This document shows positions 8,419-16,067 of a DNA stretch of 23,936 nt, piece after piece (position 1 is the first letter of the stretch; every line of letters begins with the position of its first letter). The DNA is from an uncultured Christensenella sp. (GTDB lineage: Bacteria; Bacillota; Clostridia; Christensenellales; Borkfalkiaceae): assembly GCA_910586365.1 (NCBI GenBank), contig CAJUGP010000034.1, forward strand, positions 1 to 23,936, written 5' to 3'. Below the pieces are notes generated by a model. The model was not told the DNA's origin. It worked only from the letters and a program-made list of their open reading frames with translations, and ran no database searches. A program made the position numbers and the translations under genes.

Positions 8419-8434
8419 AGTTAATCGATTACCT
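8419..8434. promoter_or_regulatory. LacI-type operator O2 (importer operon)
   Basis: AGTTAATCGATTACCT is a near-perfect palindrome with the same core as O1 and O3. It sits just downstream of the -10 box, covering about +3 to +18, where a bound repressor would block initiation. Confidence 0.87.
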
Positions 8435-8443
8435 TGCATGTGT

Positions 8444-8472
8444 AATATAACACACGATTCGCATGCTGTCAA
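8444..8472 (-). promoter_or_regulatory. Sigma-A promoter of the xylan importer operon
   Basis: On the minus strand, TTGACA (8467-8472) and TATATT (8444-8449) are separated by 17 bp, with a TGn extension before the -10 box. Transcription should start near 8437, immediately before operator O2. Confidence 0.85.
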
Positions 8473-8482
8473 TAGTTTCCCG

Positions 8483-8522
8483 AAAAATTTTTTTGAAAAT
8501 TTTTTTCAGTTAAGTTTTTTAA
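8483..8522. promoter_or_regulatory. A/T tracts upstream of the importer promoter (possible UP element)
   Basis: Several A/T runs of five to seven bases lie directly upstream of the -35 box on the minus strand, spaced roughly 12-14 bases. Such tracts can act as an UP element or bend DNA. This is suggested only by base composition. Confidence 0.4.
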
Positions 8523-8527
8523 TTTGC

Positions 8528-8558
8528 AAAAAAACCGCGAAACGCCTGTTCGCGGTTT
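8528..8558 (-). terminator. Terminator after lacI
   Basis: A 10-bp stem (8532-8541 with 8549-8558) with a seven-base loop is followed on the minus strand by a T7 run (A-run 8528-8534). It ends the GH43-lacI transcript and insulates the importer promoter downstream. Confidence 0.85.
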
Positions 8559-8576
8559 CTATTCTCTTTCGCGCCG

Positions 8577-9584
8577 TTAGGTGACCGCCGCCGTGCTCTC
8601 CCCTTTCACGAGCGTCGTTTCCAAGCTCACCGTAAACTGCGGATTTTCCTTGCCTTCGATTTGGTTGATCAAGCTCTGCGCCGCCGCCGTGCCGATCGCC
8701 TGCGCGTTCTGCCGCATCGTGGTCAGCCGCGGCGTAACCAACGAGCCGACCGAAATGCCGTCGAACCCCGTGACCGAAATGTTTTTCCCGACGAACAGCC
8801 CGTGTTGGGCAAGCAGATAGGTTGCGGCAAGCGCCGTAAAATCGTCGGGATACATCGCCGCCGTAAACGTGCGCCCGCACGAAAGCAAACTGCGCGTGGC
8901 GTTCTCGCCGTTGTCGGCGCTGAAATAGTTAGCGCGGATGAGCAGCGCTTCGTCAAACGGAATAGAATGCTCCGCAAGCGCGGCGCGATAGCCCGCGATA
9001 CGCTCGCGCGTAATATCGGTATCTTTTCCCGCAAGGAACGCGATGCGCCGATGTCCCAACCCGATCAGATACTCCGTTAAACGCTTACCCGATTCAAAGT
9101 TTTTACTCGCAACAGACGACCGTTCGCCATAAGGCGATTCAAAACCCACGATCGGCAAATTGCTCTCGAACAAATCGCGCACGGCTTTTTTCGTATACTC
9201 GCAGCAAAGGCAGAACAGACCGTCCAACCGCAGCGCGCGGCAATGCGTTAAAAAGCTTCCGTCCCACTGCGTCGCCTTTTCGGAAATCAACACGATTTCG
9301 TAATTGGTTTCTTCCATCACCGTGCGGAAAGCATTCAGAATTTCCGCGAACAGCTCGTGCCGCAATCCGAGAACCTTGTCGGAAAAAAGCAGCACGCCAA
9401 CCATGTTGGAACGCTTCATCACTAAGTTGCGCGCCGTTACGTTGGGAACGTAACCGAGCGAACGCGCCGCCTCCAACACTTCCGTGCGTTTCTTTTCACT
9501 GATATTCCCCGAACGGCTGAGCACCTTGCTCACTGTTGCGGAAGAACAATTACAGGCTTTTGCGATATCGTAAATCGTAACCAT
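8577..9584 (-). CDS. LacI-family transcriptional regulator of the xylan locus
   Basis: A 335-residue DNA-binding protein of the LacI/GalR family. The N-terminal helix-turn-helix reads TIYDIAKACNCSSATVSKVL (3-22), followed by the hinge region (YVPNVTARNL) and a periplasmic-binding-protein-like sensor domain. I chose ATG at 9584; the frame is open to a GTG at 9593, but that has no ribosome site, while GGCGGTG precedes the ATG. The gene begins 23 bp after the GH43 stop codon without a terminator between them, so it is probably co-transcribed with GH43 from the promoter at 11196-11224. The palindrome at that promoter and two copies at the importer promoter are the natural targets, making the regulator autoregulated. 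The inducer is probably a xylo- or arabino-oligosaccharide (inference). Confidence 0.94.
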   Translation of the reverse strand: MVTIYDIAKACNCSSATVSKVLSRSGNISEKKRTEVLEAARSLGYVPNVTARNLVMKRSNMVGVLLFSDKVLGLRHELFAEILNAFRTVMEETNYEIVLISEKATQWDGSFLTHCRALRLDGLFCLCCEYTKKAVRDLFESNLPIVGFESPYGERSSVASKNFESGKRLTEYLIGLGHRRIAFLAGKDTDITRERIAGYRAALAEHSIPFDEALLIRANYFSADNGENATRSLLSCGRTFTAAMYPDDFTALAATYLLAQHGLFVGKNISVTGFDGISVGSLVTPRLTTMRQNAQAIGTAAAQSLINQIEGKENPQFTVSLETTLVKGESTAAVT

Positions 9585-9607
9585 GCTTGTCACCGCCGTT
9601 TACCATT

Positions 9608-11155
9608 TTATACCAATTTCTTTGTTTTGTCAATCCCTCTGTTTTTCGCTGCCGAACGAAACCCGAACGACAGCGCTTCTATTTGCCCCGCAATCGTTTC
9701 CAGCGTAACGGCGTCGTTTGCGCCGCCGCAGCTTACGTTGCAGGAATACGTACGCCATACGGCGGAATCGACCGAGATTTCCGCCTTGAACGCGTCGGCG
9801 AACATGACGCGCAAACGCCCGTTTCCGCGCGCCGTGACGCAAAATTGCGAAACGGCGGTCAGATCAAAATATTTGTAGACGGCTTTTACGCCCGCCGTTA
9901 AGCCCGTAAGATACCGTTCGCCGTTTGCGTGCGTTACCATGGGGATATTCGTAAACGACATGTTCCCGCCGTGCGGCATGTTTCCGTTGGTGAGATTGCA
10001 GCATATGACGGCTGGATACTCCCCTTCTCCCGCCAACGCGCCGCCGTTCAAGCCGCAAGAGGTGATTTCCGCCTGCGCGATCGACCCGTCCGCGTTGATT
10101 TCAATTTGCTCGGCGCAAGCCTGACGGCTGTAATCGCTACCGTGCGTTTGACGGTGGTAAAACACGTACCATTTACCGTTTATTTGCTCGATGCTGCCGT
10201 GCGTCGTAGCGGTATGGTTGAGCCTGTCGCGCTCCCTTCTGCCGCCGTACCCCACGTCGCCGTTGGATACGATGACGCCGCGGTACGTAAAATCGCGGTC
10301 GGGATAGCAGCTCGTCGCATAACACAGCTCGTGATTGTTAACGGACGAATAGATGAAATAATACGTTCCGTTTATGTTACGGATCGAAGCGCCCTCGAAA
10401 AATCCGTGTCCGTAAAAGAGATGCCCCTCTCTTCCGTTCGGATAATATCGGCTCTCAAAGGGCGTTCCCTTGGTTTTGGCAGGCAAGATACGCTTCGGAC
10501 CGCGCTTGACGGTAAGCATATCGTCCGCCAATTCGCAGCACACGGCGCCCATTACGCCGCCCTTCTCCGCGCGCAGCTCCGAAAGCGATTTTCCGAACAT
10601 TTCCGCTTGCGTGTTCCGCAGCTTGCGGCGGAGAAACAAACTCGTTTCCTCGTAGGGATACCAGGTACCGTAGTAAAGGCGAATCACGCCGCCGTCGTTG
10701 ATCACGGCAGGATCGAACGGCACGAATTTGCGGCAAAGCGTTCCGTCCTCGAACCGCACGTGTCCGTAAAAGCGATATTGTCCGTCGGGCGTATCGCACA
10801 CCGCAACGCCGATCGGTCCGTGATAGCCGCCCGCGCCCTTCTCGCCGCTCAAACAATAATACAGATAAAATTTTCCGTCGTTGCCCTGCACGCAATCGGG
10901 CGCATACAGATACGGGCGGTTGGTCGCCTCCGAAAGCGGATCGCATTTGGCGCTGTAATTGCTCCCCTTTTTCGACCAGTCGGACAAATCGTCGAGCGGG
11001 GCGGACCAGATTTCGTAATCGAGCATGCAAAACGTTTCGCCGCCCTCTTTGTCGTGCGATCCGAATAAGTAAACGCGATCCCCGAACACGTGCGGTTCGC
11101 CGTCGGGAATATAAACGTTGAGCGGTAAAAAAGGATTGTAAACTTGTTGCTTCAT
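9608..11155 (-). CDS. GH43 glycosidase with C-terminal beta-sandwich domain
   Basis: A 515-residue glycoside hydrolase family 43 protein, probably a beta-xylosidase or alpha-arabinofuranosidase. The five-bladed propeller carries the expected acidic residues: a base Asp in YIPDGEP (D18), a YAPD motif (D87), the pKa-tuning Asp in PFDPAVINDGG (D148) and the acid Glu in FFEGAS (E254). Residues from about 400 on look like a CBM6-like beta-sandwich. There is no signal peptide, so it acts in the cytoplasm. The frame is open to 11224, but that stretch holds the -35/-10 boxes and an operator. The ATG at 11155 has a CGGAGAA ribosome site, which decides the start. It heads a two-gene operon with lacI. 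Confidence 0.92.
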   Translation of the reverse strand: MKQQVYNPFLPLNVYIPDGEPHVFGDRVYLFGSHDKEGGETFCMLDYEIWSAPLDDLSDWSKKGSNYSAKCDPLSEATNRPYLYAPDCVQGNDGKFYLYYCLSGEKGAGGYHGPIGVAVCDTPDGQYRFYGHVRFEDGTLCRKFVPFDPAVINDGGVIRLYYGTWYPYEETSLFLRRKLRNTQAEMFGKSLSELRAEKGGVMGAVCCELADDMLTVKRGPKRILPAKTKGTPFESRYYPNGREGHLFYGHGFFEGASIRNINGTYYFIYSSVNNHELCYATSCYPDRDFTYRGVIVSNGDVGYGGRRERDRLNHTATTHGSIEQINGKWYVFYHRQTHGSDYSRQACAEQIEINADGSIAQAEITSCGLNGGALAGEGEYPAVICCNLTNGNMPHGGNMSFTNIPMVTHANGERYLTGLTAGVKAVYKYFDLTAVSQFCVTARGNGRLRVMFADAFKAEISVDSAVWRTYSCNVSCGGANDAVTLETIAGQIEALSFGFRSAAKNRGIDKTKKLV

Positions 11156-11173
11156 AGTACGTTCTCCGAAATA

Positions 11174-11189
11174 GAGTAATCGATTACCC
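11174..11189. promoter_or_regulatory. LacI-type operator O3 (GH43-lacI operon)
   Basis: A perfect 12-base palindrome GTAATCGATTAC (11176-11187) with one further matching flanking pair. It shares its core with O1 and O2 and lies just downstream of the -10 box of the GH43-lacI promoter. Confidence 0.86.
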
Positions 11190-11195
11190 AATCCA

Positions 11196-11224
11196 AGTAT
11201 ACCGCAAAACCTGCGTTCTGTCAA
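11196..11224 (-). promoter_or_regulatory. Sigma-A promoter of the GH43-lacI operon
   Basis: TTGACA (11219-11224) and TATACT (11196-11201) are separated by 17 bp on the minus strand. Transcription should start near 11189, at the edge of operator O3, giving a leader of about 34 nt. Confidence 0.87.
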
Positions 11225-11240
11225 TATTTAATTACAAAAA

Positions 11241-11272
11241 TAAAAACGCACCTCTTCAAACGAAGTGCGTTT
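11241..11272 (-). terminator. Terminator after the Wzz-like gene
   Basis: AAACGCAC and TTC (11244-11257, with a small bulge) pair with GAAGTGCGTTT (11262-11272). On the minus strand the hairpin is followed by TTTTTATTTTTG. It lies seven bases after the stop codon at 11279. Confidence 0.75.
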
Positions 11273-11278
11273 CCCGTT

Positions 11279-12571
11279 TTATTCTTTTTGCTCCGATTCC
11301 TGCTCTATCTGAGCCGATTTTGATTTTTTGCGCGACTCGATCGCAACCGCAACGATCGCCGCCAACAGGAAGGAGAGCACGAGCGACCCGACTACGACGA
11401 CGGCGATGTTGATGCCGCCGTTCTTTTCCGCCGCCCGCATAAGGAATCCGACGTCGGTATTCTTGGCGTAGATCGAAGAAGATACCCGCGCCACCGTTTC
11501 CGCGGCGGTCTGCAACTCACCGAACTGTTCGCTTAAACGGGCGACGTATTTTTCCACGTTGGGGACGGTGAGAACGCCATGTTCGCCTTCCGCGGTCACG
11601 CCGATCTGATAATCGATCTGCGCATTGCGCTTTTTGTAGTGCGCTTTCATTTCTTCCACGTCCATATTGCCCGACGGACCGAAGGTTATGCGCAAATCCT
11701 CTTCGGGCGTTACCGCCGCGAATTTGGCGTACGAAACCGCGGTCTTTTCCAATTCCGCGATTATTTTTTCGTTCAGCTTATATTCCTCGGCGAGAACCGT
11801 TCTGCGCGCGTCCACCGCGTCTTTCAAAAGATCGTGACTGCTTAAATCCAAACCGCTGTAACCGTTGCGCTCGGATTCCGATTCCAAATCCTTTTTCGTG
11901 CTTTCGCCGAACACGACGTACAGCTCGCTGCGGTAATTGCCTAACATGCGGTCGGCGACGGGATAAGTCGCGCCGTACAGATCGATCCACCCGTCGCAAG
12001 CGGCAAGAAGCGTCCGCTTCAATTCCGAAAGCAACCCGATCTTTTCTTCAAACGAAGCGTTTTCAAACACTTCGACGTCGAGCTTGTAATTGAGCGTCTG
12101 CGCGTTCGCTACGATATGGTTGACGGGCACCTGCGCCGCCGCCCGCAGGAACTTTTCGGCGGAATCGGGATTGCCGAATTGCTGCGCCTTGACCGTGAGC
12201 GTGTAAACCGTGTCGCCGTCTTCCTGTTTCTCCGCGCCGAGCGTGATTGCGCCGTCCTTGATCATGCGGTTGATATCGAGCCCCGCGAACTCTTCGCCGC
12301 TGTTTTTCGCCTCTTCCAAAAATTCGGGAGAAATGATTTCGCGTTCCGAAAACGGCGAGCCGTCGGGATAGCGCACGCTGCCCGTGGGGAACACAATGTG
12401 AAAACGCAAGCGGTATTCTACGGCGCGCGGATTAATCGCCAACCCGAACACGAGCGATACGATGAGCGTCAGCCCGACGGTGATCGCAAGTACGATCCAA
12501 ATTCTTCTTTTGACGGCGCGCCAAATATCCCCCAAGGATATTCCGCTCTCCGCTTCGCGTTCTTCGTCCAT
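11279..12571 (-). CDS. Wzz-like two-TM membrane protein (putative polysaccharide co-polymerase)
   Basis: A 430-residue protein with an N-terminal membrane segment (about 24-46), a large extracellular region with helical, partly coiled-coil character, a second membrane segment (about 387-411) and a short charged cytoplasmic tail. The start motif SLGDIWRAVKRRIWIV and the overall topology match Wzz/chain-length-determinant proteins, which control the length of surface polysaccharides. No tyrosine kinase or glycosyltransferase gene lies nearby, so the role is uncertain. I chose ATG 12571 because AAGGAG precedes it by six bases; the frame opens further to 12616 without support. It has its own promoter, and no terminator separates it from yhbY upstream, so read-through from obg-yhbY is possible. 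Confidence 0.7.
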   Translation of the reverse strand: MDEEREAESGISLGDIWRAVKRRIWIVLAITVGLTLIVSLVFGLAINPRAVEYRLRFHIVFPTGSVRYPDGSPFSEREIISPEFLEEAKNSGEEFAGLDINRMIKDGAITLGAEKQEDGDTVYTLTVKAQQFGNPDSAEKFLRAAAQVPVNHIVANAQTLNYKLDVEVFENASFEEKIGLLSELKRTLLAACDGWIDLYGATYPVADRMLGNYRSELYVVFGESTKKDLESESERNGYSGLDLSSHDLLKDAVDARRTVLAEEYKLNEKIIAELEKTAVSYAKFAAVTPEEDLRITFGPSGNMDVEEMKAHYKKRNAQIDYQIGVTAEGEHGVLTVPNVEKYVARLSEQFGELQTAAETVARVSSSIYAKNTDVGFLMRAAEKNGGINIAVVVVGSLVLSFLLAAIVAVAIESRKKSKSAQIEQESEQKE

Positions 12572-12654
12572 GCCCTGCTCCTTTTTGCGCGCCGCCGTTT
12601 TTCTAACGATGCGCAAAACGCAAAAAAATCCATGCTTTTCTGCTTTGTTCTTTC

Positions 12655-12683
12655 ATTATAACGCATGAAAGACGATTCGTCAA
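12655..12683 (-). promoter_or_regulatory. Sigma-A promoter of the Wzz-like gene
   Basis: TTGACG (12678-12683) and TATAAT (12655-12660) on the minus strand are separated by 17 bp. Predicted start near 12648, leader about 77 nt. Confidence 0.8.
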
Positions 12684-12705
12684 GGGGGTTGGGAAAATTT
12701 GGGCG

Positions 12706-12996
12706 TTAAAACACGATATGTTCAAAATCCTTGCGCGAAGAGCGGCGGTACAAGATCGCCTTGCGCCCGATCACCGCAACCGTTTGCGCGTGCAGGCGCG
12801 TTTCTATCTCGCGCGCGACGGCGGCGCCGTCCTCTCCCGCCGCGGGCAGAAGATTGATTTTGATCAGCTCGCGCGCTTCGAGCGCATCGGAAAGCGAAGC
12901 GATAAGATTATCGCTCACGCCCTCTTTGCCGACCTGCGCGATCGGCTTCATCGTCGCGGCAAGCGACTTTAAGTGACTTCTCTGTTTGCTCGTCAT
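12706..12996 (-). CDS. yhbY: YhbY-family RNA-binding protein (CRM domain)
   Basis: A 96-residue single-domain protein of the YhbY/CRM family, which binds ribosomal RNA and associates with large-subunit precursors. The opening TSKQRSHLKSLA, the segment AQVGKEGVS (20-28) and the central GRKAILYR (77-84) are family hallmarks, and the length is typical. It starts 29 bp after obg with an AGAGG ribosome site seven bases before the ATG. The obg-yhbY pairing is common in bacteria and fits a joint role in 50S subunit assembly. No terminator follows before the next promoter. Confidence 0.95.
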   Translation of the reverse strand: MTSKQRSHLKSLAATMKPIAQVGKEGVSDNLIASLSDALEARELIKINLLPAAGEDGAAVAREIETRLHAQTVAVIGRKAILYRRSSRKDFEHIVF

Positions 12997-13025
12997 AGTT
13001 TATCCTCTTTTAACGGTGTAAGCGA

Positions 13026-14300
13026 TTACAGTACGTACTCGAATTCCACGTCGCCCACGCTCACGGTGTCGCCCTGCGCGCAGCCCATGTCTTTGAGCGC
13101 CTTGAACACGCCGCGCAGTTTGAGCACGCGCTGGAAGTACGCCATGGAATCGGGATTGCTGAGCACGACGTTGCGGCACAGCATGTCGACAAGTCCGCCC
13201 GTGACGACGAACACGCCTTCCTCGTCGCGGAAGATCTCGAACTGCGTGTTGTCGCCTTCGTCGAAGATGAACTCGTCGGCAAGTATCTTTTCGGCGGGCG
13301 GAAGCTGTTCGAGCAGCTCCCACAGCGCGCCGACCAATTCGCGCGCGCCTTCGCCCTTTACGGCGGTGATCGGCAGGATCAGCGCTTTTTTTCCGTATTT
13401 CTTTTTGAAGCGTTTAAGATTTTCTTCCGCGCCGAAGCAATCGCATTTATTGCACGCCACGATCTGCGGAAGAGCTGCGAGCACTTCGGAATAAGATTTT
13501 AATTCGCGGTTGATCGTTTCGTAATCCTCCAAGGGGTCGCGCCCTTCCATGCCCGAAATATCGAGCACGTGGCAGATCGCCCGCGTGCGCTCGATATGCC
13601 GCAGGAAATCGTGACCCAGCCCCGCGCCGTCCGCCGCGCCCTCGATCAGCCCCGGAATATCGGCGACGACGAAGGAATTTTCATAATATTTCACGACGCC
13701 CAAATTGGGGGAAAGCGTAGTAAAATGATAATCGGCGATCTTGGGTTTGGCGGCGGATATTTTGGAAAGCAGCGTGCTCTTGCCCACGTTGGGGAACCCG
13801 ACTAAGCCGACGTCGGCGATCACCTTCATTTCGAGCAGGACGGCGTGCTCCTTCGTCACGACGCCCTTCTGCGCGAAATTGGGCGCATGGCGGCGCGCCG
13901 TCGTAAAGCGCACGTTTCCCTTGCCCCCTCTTCCGCCTTGCAGCAGCTTGATTTTTTCGCCGTGCTCGTACAAATCGCAGATGATTTTTCCGCTCTCCGC
14001 ATCGCGCACCAACGTGCCGCAGGGCACTTTTAACACCACGTCCGCCCCGCGCTTGCCAGCGCATTGGTTGGTTCCGCCGCGTTCGCCGTCTTCCGCCTTA
14101 TATTTGCTGACGAAACGGTATGCAGTCAGATCGTTCGTATTCTCGTCGGCAAGCAGATAAACGCTGCCCCCGTCGCCTCCGTCGCCCCCGTCGGGACCGC
14201 ACGCGGGTTTGCCCTTGAACGCCTTAAACGAATTCATGCCGTCGCCGCCGTTTCCGGCTTTGACGGTGATGCGTACTTTGTCTGTAAAACGGTTGTCCAT
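13026..14300 (-). CDS. obg: Obg GTPase (ribosome assembly)
   Basis: A 424-residue Obg/CgtA GTPase involved in 50S subunit maturation and stress signalling. The glycine-rich Obg fold covers about 1-157. The GTPase domain carries G1 GFPNVGKST (168-176), G3 DIPG (214-217), G4 NKCD (284-287) and G5 TAV (312-314, in place of the more usual SA). A C-terminal OCT-type domain occupies about 345-424. The N-terminus lines up with the family, so the ATG at 14300 is right, yet no ribosome site precedes it. A TATACT box ends six bases before the ATG, so the mRNA may be leaderless. It is divergent from the YugP gene and forms an operon with yhbY. Confidence 0.97.
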   Translation of the reverse strand: MDNRFTDKVRITVKAGNGGDGMNSFKAFKGKPACGPDGGDGGDGGSVYLLADENTNDLTAYRFVSKYKAEDGERGGTNQCAGKRGADVVLKVPCGTLVRDAESGKIICDLYEHGEKIKLLQGGRGGKGNVRFTTARRHAPNFAQKGVVTKEHAVLLEMKVIADVGLVGFPNVGKSTLLSKISAAKPKIADYHFTTLSPNLGVVKYYENSFVVADIPGLIEGAADGAGLGHDFLRHIERTRAICHVLDISGMEGRDPLEDYETINRELKSYSEVLAALPQIVACNKCDCFGAEENLKRFKKKYGKKALILPITAVKGEGARELVGALWELLEQLPPAEKILADEFIFDEGDNTQFEIFRDEEGVFVVTGGLVDMLCRNVVLSNPDSMAYFQRVLKLRGVFKALKDMGCAQGDTVSVGDVEFEYVL

Positions 14301-14306
14301 GCAAAC

Positions 14307-14335
14307 AGTATAACAAATATGCGGAATTTGCGCAA
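14307..14335 (-). promoter_or_regulatory. Promoter of obg, predicted leaderless
   Basis: On the minus strand TTGCGC (14330-14335) and TATACT (14307-14312) are 17 bp apart, and TGT precedes the -10 box (extended -10). Six bases separate the -10 box from the obg ATG, so the predicted transcription start is the A of the start codon. Confidence 0.65.
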
Positions 14336-14384
14336 GGATTTTGCGCGCGCAATCCCTTCGGCAAAAAGAATTTCGCGTTTTCTG

Positions 14385-14412
14385 TTACAAAACCCCTTTT
14401 TCGTGGTACAAT
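14385..14412 (+). promoter_or_regulatory. Promoter of the YugP-type protease gene
   Basis: TTACAA (14385-14390) and TACAAT (14407-14412) are separated by 16 bp, with TG before the -10 box. The predicted start near 14419 leaves a leader of about 15 nt that is almost entirely the ribosome site AAGGGAG (14418-14424). Confidence 0.7.
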
Positions 14413-14433
14413 AGAATAAGGGAGTTTGTTTTT

Positions 14434-15156
14434 ATGTATTACTATCTCTTATTTCTTTTAATCCTCATCCCGTTTCTGGCGTTCTCCGCCTGGGCGAGCG
14501 CGAAAGTCAACACGACCTATTCCGCGTTCGATAAAGTCCCCTCGCGCTCGTGCATGACGGGGTACGATACGGCGGTGCGCTTAATGCGCAACCGCGGCGT
14601 ACAAGGCATCGAGGTCGGGCGCGTAAACGGCAAACTGACCGACCACTACAACCCGACCAAAGCGCAGGTAAACCTTTCCATGAGCACGTTCGGTTCTTCG
14701 TCGGTGGCGGCAGTCGCGGTCGCGGCGCACGAAATCGGGCACGTTATGCAAAAACAGGAAGGTTACGCTCCGTATAAACTGCGCACCGCGCTCGTCCCCT
14801 TAACGAACATCGGTTCGCGGCTTGCGCTGCCCGTGATTCTCGTCGGCTTGCTGATCGATCTTTTTTGGATGGGCACGCCCGCGCCGTACGGTCAGTGGCT
14901 CATCTATTTGGGGATCGCGCTTTACGGTCTTTCGACGCTCTTCATGCTCGTTACGCTGCCCGTGGAATTCAACGCCAGCCGCCGCGCGAAAAAGATGCTC
15001 GTCGAGGACGGCATTCTGACCGAAGAGGAATTGCCCGGCGCAAGCAAAGTTCTCAACGCCGCCGCGCTCACGTACGTGGCGTCGATGCTCATTTCGTTCA
15101 TCTACTTCCTGCGTTTCCTGTTCGTGATCCTTTCCATGACGCGCAACCGCCGTTAA
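14434..15156 (+). CDS. YugP-family zinc metallopeptidase (membrane)
   Basis: A 240-residue membrane protein of the neutral zinc metallopeptidase 2 (YugP) family. The zinc-binding motif is HEIGH (H99, E100, H103), and E178 in LPVEFNASRRA is the likely third ligand. Hydrophobic segments lie near 1-22, 125-145, 155-176 and 218-238. The physiological substrate of the family is not known to me. The frame opens to 14341, but the ATG at 14434 is preceded by AAGGGAG and matches the family's short hydrophobic N-terminus. It is divergent from obg and is followed by a strong terminator. Confidence 0.93.
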   Translation: MYYYLLFLLILIPFLAFSAWASAKVNTTYSAFDKVPSRSCMTGYDTAVRLMRNRGVQGIEVGRVNGKLTDHYNPTKAQVNLSMSTFGSSSVAAVAVAAHEIGHVMQKQEGYAPYKLRTALVPLTNIGSRLALPVILVGLLIDLFWMGTPAPYGQWLIYLGIALYGLSTLFMLVTLPVEFNASRRAKKMLVEDGILTEEELPGASKVLNAAALTYVASMLISFIYFLRFLFVILSMTRNRR

Positions 15157-15167
15157 ACAAACGCAAC

Positions 15168-15199
15168 GCCCGCCCCGTAATAAGGGCGGGCTTTTTTTT
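15168..15199 (+). terminator. Terminator of the YugP-type gene
   Basis: GCCCGCCC (15168-15175) pairs with GGGCGGGC (15184-15191), followed by eight T (15192-15199). The T-run overlaps the stop codon of the convergent PPTase gene. Confidence 0.92.
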
Positions 15200-15806
15200 A
15201 GCTTTCGGGAAGATCGGCTTGCGTGAACGCGGCGCCGTCGAAACGGAATACGCGCAGCTCTTCGCGCCGCCCCGTAACGGAAATCACCGCCCCGTCCATG
15301 CAGAACGACGCGTATTCTTCCCGTTCGGTGTTGATATGTTCGGGACGGAACACCTTGCCGCCCTCTTGTTTGAACAGGCTTTCCTTCGCCGTCCAAAGCC
15401 GCGCAATATAAGACGCGGAGGGCGTTTCCCCCCAAACGGCGCGCTCTTCGGCGCAGGCGATACGATCATACAGTTTTCGGGTAAACCGTTTCTCGCTCAG
15501 CTCCTCGCGGTCGATCCCGACGGGCGCGTGCGACAGCGCGACGGCGACCCCCTCTTTCGTGTGCGACAGCGAAAAACAGCACCGATCACAAACCCACTTG
15601 CCGCAATCGGTTTTCCGAAAATCGATCTGCCGCATATCCGATCCGTAAGCGTGCAACAGCCCTAAGCGCAAGATCTTCCAAACGGACGCTTTTTGCGCGC
15701 GCACAGAGGCGTTCGCGCAGGAGAGTATTTCTTCGGCGCGGGCGGGGGGATAAAGCTCCTCTTGTTCGGAAACGTCATGCAGTTGCGCAAGATAGACAAA
15801 TATCAT
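15198..15806 (-). CDS. 4'-phosphopantetheinyl transferase, Sfp-type
   Basis: A 202-residue enzyme that transfers the phosphopantetheine arm of coenzyme A to a carrier-protein serine. Motifs are FSLSHT (78-83), VGIDRE (96-101; Mg ligands D99 and E101) and LWTAKESLFK (137-146; E142 and K146), as in Sfp. It is slightly shorter than Bacillus Sfp. No acyl-carrier or peptide-synthetase gene lies in the window, so the partner may be the fatty-acid carrier protein or a distant pathway. No ribosome site precedes the ATG. A perfect TATAAT ends seven bases before it, again suggesting a leaderless or near-leaderless mRNA. The stop codon overlaps the convergent terminator. Confidence 0.9.
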   Translation of the reverse strand: MIFVYLAQLHDVSEQEELYPPARAEEILSCANASVRAQKASVWKILRLGLLHAYGSDMRQIDFRKTDCGKWVCDRCCFSLSHTKEGVAVALSHAPVGIDREELSEKRFTRKLYDRIACAEERAVWGETPSASYIARLWTAKESLFKQEGGKVFRPEHINTEREEYASFCMDGAVISVTGRREELRVFRFDGAAFTQADLPES

Positions 15807-15813
15807 TACAACA

Positions 15814-15843
15814 ATTATACCACAAACGCCGCAAGAAAATCAA
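15814..15843 (-). promoter_or_regulatory. Promoter of the PPTase gene, predicted leaderless
   Basis: TTGATT (15838-15843) and TATAAT (15814-15819) on the minus strand, spacer 18 bp, with TGG before the -10 box. Seven bases separate the -10 box from the ATG, so the start site falls at or one base before the start codon. Confidence 0.68.
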
Positions 15844-15867
15844 CCCTTCCGCACTTTGTCGCGTTAT

Positions 15868-15918
15868 TCACCCTATCTATCTTGTCACCCTATCTATCTT
15901 GTCACCCTATCTATCTTG
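15868..15918. repeat. 17-bp tandem repeat, three exact units
   Basis: TCACCCTATCTATCTTG occurs three times head to tail (15868, 15885, 15902). The next unit begins TCACCCT and then changes into the REP-like palindrome that follows. No gene is seen here. Confidence 0.93.
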
Positions 15919-15943
15919 TCACCCTGAGCGAAGTCGAAGGGTC
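15919..15943. repeat. REP-like palindrome
   Basis: A 25-base sequence in which ACCCT and AGGGT pair around a GAGCGAAGTCGA core. This core belongs to a class of short interspersed palindromes seen in many bacterial genomes; related copies occur at 17008, 18352 and 18716 in this window. Confidence 0.7.
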
Positions 15944-16021
15944 CCGTTTCGGATTTCTCGACTATGCTCCCTAAGGCGGAGCGGAATGAAAAAGAAGGCG
16001 AGAACGTTACAAATTCGGGGC

Positions 16022-16050
16022 TTGACAAACGGTTTTTTGCGACATATAAT
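16022..16050 (+). promoter_or_regulatory. Sigma-A promoter of the flavin-reductase-like gene
   Basis: TTGACA (16022-16027) and TATAAT (16045-16050), spacer 17 bp. The start near 16057 coincides with the first base of the ribosome site AGGAGA, so the leader is only about 11 nt. Confidence 0.88.
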
Positions 16051-16067
16051 AAGCATAGGAGAATTAT

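Noticed and set aside
8351..8437. Riboswitch or T-box in the importer leader
   Set aside because: The leader is short and is explained by two operators; no conserved riboswitch elements or terminator/antiterminator pair are visible.
9585..9593. GTG at 9593 as the lacI start
   Set aside because: It lacks a ribosome site, while the ATG three codons later matches the usual LacI-family N-terminus and has a GGCGGTG upstream.
11156..11224. Longer GH43 start at 11224
   Set aside because: That stretch contains the -35 and -10 boxes and the operator, so it cannot be translated from this promoter.
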